This document shows positions 57,364 through 64,000 of a stretch of 64,000 bases of DNA, piece by piece. Both the position numbers and the translations under genes were made by a program. Under the pieces are notes generated by a model. The model was not told the DNA's origin and did no database searches. It was given only the letters and a program-made list of their open reading frames with translations. This DNA comes from CAVWZH01 sp963765285. GTDB lineage: Bacteria > Acidobacteriota > Terriglobia > Terriglobales > Acidobacteriaceae. The stretch is from assembly GCA_963765285.1 (NCBI GenBank), contig CAVXVR010000003.1:1-64000 (forward strand), given 5' to 3'. Each line of letters begins with the position of its first letter. Position 1 is the first letter of the stretch.

Positions 57364-59530
57364 TCAGCGCCCGGCTTCCAGGGTCTTCGCGGCGCGATCC
57401 AGCGCGGCGGCGAGCACGGCGATCTGCTGCCGTGTCCGGGCCAAGTCATGCTTGTCGATCGCTTCATTCACGCCCGGAATCACCACCGCGGCATAGCCGG
57501 TGTACTGGCCGGGGGCATAAATGGCATGACGAAACCAGGGGCGATCGGGCAGACCTTCGGGGATCAGCAAGGCCCGCTCGGCCTGGCGCAGAGCCTGGTT
57601 CAAGCGGGCTGGATCACCGGGTGGAACTTTCTCCCGCGCCAGAATTTTCGCTCCGGCTTGTTCGAAGCGACGCGCCGCCTCGCCTGCCTCTTTGAAGTCG
57701 GGCGCCTGGCTGCCGAAATTGCTCTCCGCCTTCTTCTTCGCCGCGTCAATGTAAGCGATGATCTCTTTCGCGTATTCCTCGTAGTCGTAGGGGAACACGT
57801 CAGCATCCGACATACGGATTACTTCCAGTCCATACACCCGCGCCATTTCTTGCTCGTAGGCAAAATCGGGATCACCAAATTTCTTGAACCAGTTGAAGTT
57901 GTCGAACACGGAGTGATAAACACCGTATGATCCCGTGGAACTCACATCAGTCGAAGGCACACCGAGGTGTTGCAGGAATACGGTATAGTCCGAACCGCTG
58001 CCCAAATCCCCCACTGGCACATCGCCTTTGCCTTGCGCTGCCGGGATGCGCCGCGTGTCTCCAATAGCCTCAGTCGGCCCCTGATTTGCCGTTCCGGGCT
58101 GGCTGCTCTTGCGCCAATCGTCATACACGGTGCCGCCTTTTGGACTGGGCACGACCCTGCGTCACATCGCGCAGAAATTGCTTAAGGCTGGGTGACGACG
58201 AAGCGCCGAACTTGGCTCCCGAGACCGCGACATCCATATTGAAATATGCCAGTGCGTTTGCCAGCTCGGTCTCGTGTTGTTCTCCCCATTCGGTTGAGCC
58301 GATCAGTCCCTCTTCTTCCGCGTCCCAACTGCCGATGACGATCGTTCGCTTCGGCTTCCACCCCGACTTGAGCAGTTCACCCATGCCGTGGACTGCCTCG
58401 AGCATAGCGGCGGTCCCACTGTTCGGATCAACCGCGCCATAAACCCAGGCATCGCGGTGATTGCCGGCGACGACCCACTCGTCAGGCAGCTCGCTGCCGC
58501 GAATGCGACCGATCACATCCCAGATGGTGCGGAACTGATAGTCCTGCTTGAGGTGCATCTTCACTTTCACCGGACCCGGGCCGACGTGATAGGTGAAGGG
58601 CAGCGAGCCTTGCCACTCGCGCGGAGAATCGGGGCCCGCGAGATGTTCCAGAATCGGCCAGGCGTCGGCGTACGACAAAGGAGTGGTCGGAATTTTCGGC
58701 AACTGCAGAGATTGCGCCGGGGGAGTGCGTTTTGAATCGTCGAGGGATGGAACCGACGCGATACCGGGCGTGGTGGGGTCACCGGGAAACTCGAACATAT
58801 ATCCGATGGACCCACGCTGCACGCCGGTGTCGGGACGCCACGGCCCCTGAGGATATTTGTCGCCGCGCTTCCATCCGTCGTCGGCCGGATCGGAGTAGAT
58901 GATCACTCCGGCCGCGCCGCGTTCCTGCGCGAGGTAAGATTTCACGCCCCGGAAGTTCTGCCCATAGCGCACCAGAACGATCTTGCCGCGCACATCGACT
59001 TTCATCTGCTCCAGCTTTTGGAAATCCTCCAGCGTTCCGTAGTTGGCGTAAACCACTTCGGCTTCGACGTCCCCCGATGGCGACATGCCGTTGTAGGGCA
59101 TCACGACCCGCGGATCGTCCTGATAAGGATCTTCGCTCACCTGCTCGCGCGTCGGCCCGTGCATGGCGACTCCCGGCGGCGCGGTCACATCCACACTGAT
59201 TTCGCTGGGATAGTTCATCCAGACGCGGTATTCGACAATTTCCGTGTCCAGCCCGGCTTCGCGGAATTTTTGGGCAACGTAGTCCGCCGTGGCTTTGTCC
59301 TCCACCGACCCAGCGATGTGCGGCGCTTTGGTCAAAACGCGCAGGTGTTCTTCGGCGCGCTTGGCATCAGGAATCGCCAGAAAACGATTCTCCCACGCGG
59401 ATTCCGCCGCAAAACTGCGAAAGCCAAGTGCAGGGGAAGTTGCGTCAATCGCCGCTCCCGGCCCAGACGACGCGCCAAGAAAAGGAAAAAAGAAGAAGAG
59501 AACAACCAATGCCGCGCGCAAGCTCCTCAT
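57364..59530 (-). CDS. M28-family metallopeptidase (glutamate carboxypeptidase II-like), one frameshift
   Basis: About 721 residues after reducing GGG to GG at ~58150, which joins FLRDVTQ to VVPSPKGGTVYDDW. Order: signal peptide (ALVVLFFFFPFLGASSG), protease-associated (PA) domain (~140-260, LVRYGQNFRG), M28 zinc core with GNHRDAWVYGAVDPNSG (His, Asp), DAEEEG (Glu-Glu), YFNMDVAVSG (Asp) and GVYHSVFDNF (final His), and a C-terminal dimerisation-like domain. The M28B group includes human glutamate carboxypeptidase II. It removes C-terminal acidic residues or other peptides outside the cytoplasm. Followed in the operon by a peroxiredoxin-like gene lying upstream with a 4-base overlap. Confidence 0.9.
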
Positions 59531-60030
59531 CGGGTCCCTATCTTTCCGGCCAACGCGCCTAGAACCTCACGGTAGTCCGGAACCTCATCGGTGGGATAAA
59601 TCTTCCGGAACGTGATTCGGCCGGATTTATCCAGGACAAAGATCGCCCGTTCTCCAGCGCCAGCAAGAAGGCCTTGCTCGCGCAATACGCCGTAGCGCTC
59701 GGTCACTTCGCCATGCGGCCAGAAGTCACTGCATAAGGGAAAATCGAAAGGGCCGATATTGCGCTCCCAGGCGGTGGTGTTCATGATGGAATCGACGCTG
59801 ATGCCCACGGTCTCCGCCTGCTGCGCCAGGAATTTCTCCCGTTCCGCCTGGTAGGTAATCATCTGCCCGGCACTGACCGCCTCCCAATTTAGAGGATAGA
59901 AAGCCAGAACCACGTTCTGCTTGCCGAGGTGGTCGGCGAGGTGAAAACGCTTCTTCGCCCCCGCGATCAGAGCGGGCAGGTCGAAATCAGGAGCCATATC
60001 GCCGAGTTGCAACAATGCCATCCTCCCCAT
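59527..60030 (-). CDS. peroxiredoxin-like (AhpC/TSA) protein lacking the peroxidatic cysteine
   Basis: 167 residues with the thioredoxin-like AhpC/TSA fold: MAPDFDLPAL, NVVLAFYPLNW, GISVDSIMN, GERAIFVLDKSGRITF. The catalytic signature PxxxTxxC reads PLNWEAVS: Thr is Glu and the peroxidatic Cys is Ser53 (codon AGT). The only Cys I see is in FPLCSDFW, and the supporting Arg (GERAI) is kept. It is thus probably not a peroxidase by the usual mechanism. Start at ATG 60030 with GGAGAAG upstream. Its stop overlaps the start of the M28 peptidase by four bases. Confidence 0.85.
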   Translation of the reverse strand: MGRMALLQLGDMAPDFDLPALIAGAKKRFHLADHLGKQNVVLAFYPLNWEAVSAGQMITYQAEREKFLAQQAETVGISVDSIMNTTAWERNIGPFDFPLCSDFWPHGEVTERYGVLREQGLLAGAGERAIFVLDKSGRITFRKIYPTDEVPDYREVLGALAGKIGTR

Positions 60031-60124
60031 CAAAACTTCTCCGCGGGTTCAGGGCGCAGAATTTGTGATTTTACTCCTGCAGGCAGAATCCCGGAGCCCA
60101 GCTGGGTCACGGTAAACTAAGTCC

Positions 60125-60889
60125 ATGCCCGCGCCCAACGCCACGCAGCGTTTTTCCTCCCGGGTGGCGAATTACGTCCGCTATCGCCCAGGATATCCTC
60201 CCGCCGTTCTCGAACTGTTGAAAGAAGCATGCGGATTAACTTCCGCAGCTGTAATCGCAGAAGTCGCCTCTGGAACCGGTATTTTCACCCGCCTGCTGCT
60301 GGAGAACGGCAACCGTGTGTTCGGAGTGGAACCGAACCTCGAAATGCGCAAGGCAGCGGAAGACCTGCTGGCAGGATTTCCAGCGTTCACCAGCATCGCC
60401 GGCAGTGCCGAAGCAACCACGCTCGCCGCTCACAGCGTCGATTTCGTCACGGCCGCACAGGCCGCACATTGGTTTGATCGCGAGAAAGCACGCCGCGAGT
60501 TCATGCGGATTCTCAAGCCGGGCGGCTGGGTGGTTTTGCTGTGGAATGAACGCCTCATCGACGCTACTCCCTTCCTGCGCGACTATGAGAAGTTGCTGCT
60601 GACATTTGCCACCGACTACGAGGAAATTCGGCACGAGCGAACCACCGCCGAGATTGATGCCTTTTTCGCTCCCTCGCCCTTTCAAGCAAGCGAGTTCGAG
60701 AACACCCAGGAATTTGACTATCCCGCGCTCGAGGGCCGGCTGCTCTCCTCTTCTTATGCTCCGCTGCAGGAAGATCCGAGACACGCGCCCATGCTCGCAG
60801 AATTGCAGCGCATTTACGACGCCCACAGGGTGGCCGGCCGGGTAAGTTTTGAATACGCTACACGAGTCTACTACGGCCAGTTGAGCTAA
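60125..60889 (+). CDS. class I SAM-dependent methyltransferase
   Basis: 254 residues. SAM loop VASGTGIFTRLL (motif I, about 44), acidic end of beta-2 in GVEPN, motif for beta-4 VDFVTAAQAAHWFD, and ILKPGGWVVLLWNE. This is the Methyltransf_11/25 group that methylates small molecules such as lipids or quinone-like metabolites. The NATQRFSSRVANYVRYRPGY start is family-typical. Substrate unknown; neighbours do not help. Confidence 0.85.
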   Translation: MPAPNATQRFSSRVANYVRYRPGYPPAVLELLKEACGLTSAAVIAEVASGTGIFTRLLLENGNRVFGVEPNLEMRKAAEDLLAGFPAFTSIAGSAEATTLAAHSVDFVTAAQAAHWFDREKARREFMRILKPGGWVVLLWNERLIDATPFLRDYEKLLLTFATDYEEIRHERTTAEIDAFFAPSPFQASEFENTQEFDYPALEGRLLSSSYAPLQEDPRHAPMLAELQRIYDAHRVAGRVSFEYATRVYYGQLS

Positions 60890-60901
60890 ACCTTCGTGAA
60901 A

Positions 60902-60949
60902 CTTCGTGTCCTTCGTGGTTATTAGTTCTTTACCACGGAGCACACGAAG
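60902..60949. repeat. imperfect inverted repeat (CTTCGTGT...CGTGGT type)
   Basis: Arms CTTCGTGTCCTTCGTGGT (60902-60919) and ACCACGGAGCACACGAAG (60932-60949) pair at 16 of 18 positions with a 12-base loop. It lies between the methyltransferase stop and the decarboxylase ribosome site. Text of this kind is a common spacer repeat in environmental bacteria (recollection, not checked). Confidence 0.55.
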
Positions 60950-60967
60950 GTGCATGAAGGAGGTTTG

Positions 60968-62413
60968 GTGACCGGAGAAAAATCATTCCACATGACGCCC
61001 GACGAATTCCGCCGCCACGGTCACGCCTTGGTGGATTGGATCGCCGATTATCACGCGCGCATTGCCACGTTCCCCGTTTTGTCGCGCGTCGAACCTGGCG
61101 AGGTGCGCCGAGGACTCCCGGCTGAGGCCCCACAAAAAGGCGAGCCCTTCGACGCCATGCTGGCAGACATCGAAAAACTGATCCTTCCCGGGATCACGCA
61201 CTGGCAGTCTCCGAATTTTTTTGCATACTTCCCCTCGAACGCCTCGGGCCCGGGGATCCTCGGCGATCTTCTCTCTTCCGGTCTGGGTGTGCAGGGCATG
61301 CTCTGGGCCACGAGCCCGGCGTGCACGGAACTGGAGACCCACGTTCTCGACTGGCTGGTCGGCATGCTGGGTTTACCGGAAAAATTTCTCTCCAGCAGCA
61401 CAGGCGGCGGCGTGATTCAAGATACCGCTTCGAGCTCTGCACTGTGCGCTCTTCTGGCGGCGCGCGAGCGCGCCACGAATTTCTCCAGCAATCGCCAGGG
61501 CTGCGACGGAAGGCTGGTTGCCTACACTTCGTCGCAGGCGCATTCCTCCATCGAAAAAGCAGTGCAGATAGCGGGGATGGGGCGCGACAACCTCCGTCTG
61601 ATCGAAGTCGATGAAAACTTCACCATGCGGCCTGACCGGCTCGCGCAGCAAATCGAAATAGACCAACGCGCCGGCCTTAATCCTTGTTTTGTGTGCGCGA
61701 CGGTCGGAACCACTTCTTCGAACGCCATGGACCCCGTTCCCGAGATCGGACGTATCTCGCAGGAAAACAATTTATGGCTGCACGTCGACGCCGCCATGTC
61801 AGGCACGGCCGCCCTCTGTCCCGAGTTTCGCCACATCCAAGACGGCCTCGAGTTGGCCGACAGCTACTGCTTCAACCCGCACAAGTGGATGTTCACCAAC
61901 TTTGACTGCGACTGCTTCTACGTCGCCGATCGCAACGCACTGATTCGGACCTTGAGCATTCTGCCGGAATATTTGCGCAACCAAGCCACCGAAACCGGCG
62001 CCGTCATCGACTACCGCGACTGGCAGATTCCCCTGGGCCGGCGTTTCCGCTCACTGAAGCTGTGGTTTGTGATTCGCCACTATGGGGTGGAAGGGCTGCA
62101 ATATCATGTGCGCCGCCACGTCGAACTCGCCCGGCAGTTCGCAAAATGGGTGCAGGAAGATTCGCGTTTTGAATTGGCAGCCCCTGTGCCGCTGAACCTG
62201 ATCTGCTTCCGCCATAAACAGGGAGACGAGATCAACCAGGCCATCATGGACCGCTTAAACCGCAGCGGCGATCTCTATCTGACCCACACCAAGCTGAACG
62301 GCCGACTAACCCTGCGGGTTTGCATCGGCCAGACCAACACGAGACAGCAGCATGTAGAAAACGCCTGGAGGCGCATCCGGGAAGAAGCTACCTCCCTGGA
62401 ATCAAAGAAGTGA
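60968..62413 (+). CDS. aromatic-L-amino-acid decarboxylase-like PLP enzyme
   Basis: About 481 residues, fold type I. Family signatures: THWQSPNFFAYFPSNAS (about 78-94), TSSQAHSSIEKA, VDENFTMRPD, LHVDAAMSGTAA (Asp for the pyridine), and the Schiff-base lysine in FNPHKWMFTNFDCD (about 303), then LKLWFVIRHYG. GTG 60968 is preferred because GGAGG lies five bases upstream; ATG at 60950 or 60992 are in frame. It decarboxylates aromatic amino acids to amines in known members. Not closely similar to the decarboxylase at 46 kb, whose lysine motif differs (DGHKWLN). Confidence 0.88.
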   Translation: MTGEKSFHMTPDEFRRHGHALVDWIADYHARIATFPVLSRVEPGEVRRGLPAEAPQKGEPFDAMLADIEKLILPGITHWQSPNFFAYFPSNASGPGILGDLLSSGLGVQGMLWATSPACTELETHVLDWLVGMLGLPEKFLSSSTGGGVIQDTASSSALCALLAARERATNFSSNRQGCDGRLVAYTSSQAHSSIEKAVQIAGMGRDNLRLIEVDENFTMRPDRLAQQIEIDQRAGLNPCFVCATVGTTSSNAMDPVPEIGRISQENNLWLHVDAAMSGTAALCPEFRHIQDGLELADSYCFNPHKWMFTNFDCDCFYVADRNALIRTLSILPEYLRNQATETGAVIDYRDWQIPLGRRFRSLKLWFVIRHYGVEGLQYHVRRHVELARQFAKWVQEDSRFELAAPVPLNLICFRHKQGDEINQAIMDRLNRSGDLYLTHTKLNGRLTLRVCIGQTNTRQQHVENAWRRIREEATSLESKK

Positions 62414-62491
62414 ACTGGTAATCGACGTTGCCGCGCAGACCTTATCATTCTTAATCAGTTTGGCGCTATACTTCCGCGCTGGGGGCGTGCC

Positions 62492-64000
62492 ATGCTACGT
62501 CGTGCTCTCGTCCTTACTCTCCTCCTGCTCGCGCCGATTTCTTTTTTGGCCCAGTCCACAACCGTCAAGGTTAAGGTCAAAGCAGCGCTCTACGACCGCG
62601 ACCTTAACCTCAAGCCGGTGCCCCACCTAGCCATCACCATGCGCAGTCTCGACCAGGGTAAAGGCGAACCAGTCACTTTGCAGACCAGTTTCGACGGACT
62701 GGCCGAAGCCGATTTGCCTTCCGGACGCTACACTCTGACCACTTCCGCTCCGATCGAGTTTCAAGGCAAAAGCTATACCTGGGAGATTCAGGTCACGCTC
62801 GTCAAGCCGGAGAACCTGGTCGAACTCAGCAATGACAATGCCAAAGCCACCGATCTTTCCGGCGGGCGCGGCGCTAAAGTCGACGAACTCTCGGAGCACT
62901 TCAAGCGACTCAAGCCCAGCATTGTCACCGTATGGACGCAAGAAGGCCACGGCACCGGCTTCCTGGTCGATCCCGGCGGACTTATCGTCACCAACCAGCA
63001 CGTCACTTCCGGATTCACCTACCTGGCCGTGCAATTCGATAGCCGCCGCAAGCTTGAGGCTGTTCAGCTCGCCGAAGATAAATTGCAGGATGTCGCTGTC
63101 CTGCGAGTCAATATGTCCGGGCTCACTGATGTCGCCATCGCGCCCATCGCCGAAGGAACGGGCTTCCTGCTGGAAGGCGAGCGCGTGTTTACCATTGGTA
63201 ATCCGCTCGACCAGGAAAAAGTTCTGACCACCGGCATCGTGAGCAAGGTAGATAAGAACTCGATTATTTCGGACATCAACATCAACCCCGGCAACTCCGG
63301 CGGCCCGCTGTTCAATTCGAGCGGGATGGTGGTCGGCATCACGACCTACGGCAAGGGAGGCCGCAGCGGACCGGGGTTGTCAGGCATCGTGCCCATTGCC
63401 GACGCCGATGGAGTGCTGAAGGAGGCGCGCCAGAAGATGGCGACAGCCACGCCGCCCTCGGCCCGCCTGCTGCCGGTCGCCCCAGCCATGAAATATCCCG
63501 TGGACGGACTGCGCGCACTGGGCAGCAAGCCCTGGGACAAGGACACATACTTTTTCAAGCTCGGCGATTTCGACGTGGAGATTGTCACGCCCGTCACGGC
63601 ATTTCAGGCCTCCCAGGAACGTGCCAGCCGGGCTGAAAAAGAACGCGAGAAGCGTGCCAAGAAGTCCGGCGCGCCGGCGGCGGAAGAACAACATCAGACC
63701 GCCGAGTACGAGAACCAGTACGATCCGGTGATCTATTTTTCTGTCAGCCCGCGCTTGCGCGAAGCCTTCTGGAAATCGTTCGGTGAGAGCATGGCCAGCC
63801 CGGGCGGAGCGCCCATCACCATGCGGTTCAAGACTGACTTCCTGAAGATGCGCTTGCTTTGCGGCGAAAAAGAAGTGGAACCGATTCGTCCCGTGCGATA
63901 TCCCGTTTCCATCCAAGGGCGGACTTCGGCGGTGAAAGTCGATGACGCCACCTACGCCGGTTCCTATACCTACCTGCCCGACGCTATTTCGCCCGAGTGC
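62492..64000 (+). CDS. trypsin-like (S1C) serine protease, 3' end outside window
   Basis: Open for all 503 codons to the window edge. Signal peptide (LRRALVLTLLLLAPISFLAQ), an N-terminal beta domain of ~100 residues resembling PEGA/carboxypeptidase-regulatory modules, then a chymotrypsin-fold protease with catalytic His in IVTNQHVTSG (about 170), Asp in KLQDVAVLRV (about 205) and Ser in NPGNSGGPLF (about 270). A non-catalytic C-terminal region with a charged linker (KEREKRAKKSG) continues beyond the window. HtrA-like proteases share the triad, but no PDZ domain is visible. Probably periplasmic. Confidence 0.88.
   Translation, partial: MLRRALVLTLLLLAPISFLAQSTTVKVKVKAALYDRDLNLKPVPHLAITMRSLDQGKGEPVTLQTSFDGLAEADLPSGRYTLTTSAPIEFQGKSYTWEIQVTLVKPENLVELSNDNAKATDLSGGRGAKVDELSEHFKRLKPSIVTVWTQEGHGTGFLVDPGGLIVTNQHVTSGFTYLAVQFDSRRKLEAVQLAEDKLQDVAVLRVNMSGLTDVAIAPIAEGTGFLLEGERVFTIGNPLDQEKVLTTGIVSKVDKNSIISDININPGNSGGPLFNSSGMVVGITTYGKGGRSGPGLSGIVPIADADGVLKEARQKMATATPPSARLLPVAPAMKYPVDGLRALGSKPWDKDTYFFKLGDFDVEIVTPVTAFQASQERASRAEKEREKRAKKSGAPAAEEQHQTAEYENQYDPVIYFSVSPRLREAFWKSFGESMASPGGAPITMRFKTDFLKMRLLCGEKEVEPIRPVRYPVSIQGRTSAVKVDDATYAGSYTYLPDAISPEC

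Noticed and set aside
57118..57930. 270-codon plus-strand frame
   Set aside because: Antisense to the C-terminal half of the M28 peptidase, which has the expected zinc His and family sequence.
1..64000. CRISPR array, prophage, transposase or toxin-antitoxin system
   Set aside because: No regularly spaced repeats, integrase, transposase or paired small toxin genes were seen on either strand.

Overview
The window looks like a piece of a soil-type Acidobacteriota (Terriglobia-like) chromosome. This is an inference from gene content: a large TonB-receptor-like protein with an N-terminal carboxypeptidase-regulatory domain, secreted FG-GAP/Ig-like and SBBP beta-propeller proteins, DUF3857/transglutaminase proteins, many PilZ, sigma-54 and hybrid-kinase regulators, and short recurrent intergenic palindromes. 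No tRNA, rRNA, CRISPR array, insertion sequence or phage gene was recognised.

Layout. 1-2.7 kb: three genes (DoxX-like membrane protein, enterochelin-esterase-like hydrolase, P-loop kinase), each broken by single-base shifts. 2.7-6.6 kb: zinc alcohol dehydrogenase and an ABC-2 exporter pair whose permease runs in frame into the C-terminal end of a quinohemoprotein dehydrogenase, probably a chimeric join near 5,970. 6.6-11.4 kb: signalling cluster (receiver protein, hybrid histidine kinase, HD-GYP response regulator). 11.6-15.5 kb: branched-chain aminotransferase, Cys/Met PLP enzyme, VOC protein, Gfo/Idh/MocA oxidoreductase. 15.5-22 kb: seven-haem cytochrome, Oar-like TonB receptor with a clear terminator, and an upstream LacI regulator. 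22-29.4 kb: TPR protein, AsmA-like protein, PQQ-like propeller, FG-GAP/Ig-like protein. 29.8-34.1 kb: NtrC-type regulator plus kinase, PilZ protein, and a second sigma-54 activator lacking a receiver. 34.3-41.8 kb: two DUF3857/transglutaminase paralogues and an SBBP giant protein. 42.4-45.8 kb: PilZ protein and a cytochrome c maturation operon ccmE-ccmA-ccmB-ccmC-ccmD. 46-64 kb: PLP decarboxylase, M13 peptidase, thiC, a single-span acidic protein, a CheB-CheR-PAS fusion flanked by direct repeats, M28 peptidase, peroxiredoxin-like protein without its catalytic cysteine, methyltransferase, a second PLP decarboxylase, and a trypsin-like protease cut by the window end.

A theme across the window is one-base reading-frame breaks, nearly all at short homopolymers. 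Restoring one base gives back a full family-length protein in each case, so I read them as sequence errors and not as true pseudogenes. The most interesting biology is the CxxxY-type CcmE in a ccm cluster lacking F/G/H, the active/inactive transglutaminase pair, the LacI-TonB receptor pair with an AT-rich palindrome, and the repeat-bounded CheB-CheR gene. I did not find a convincing new multi-gene system.
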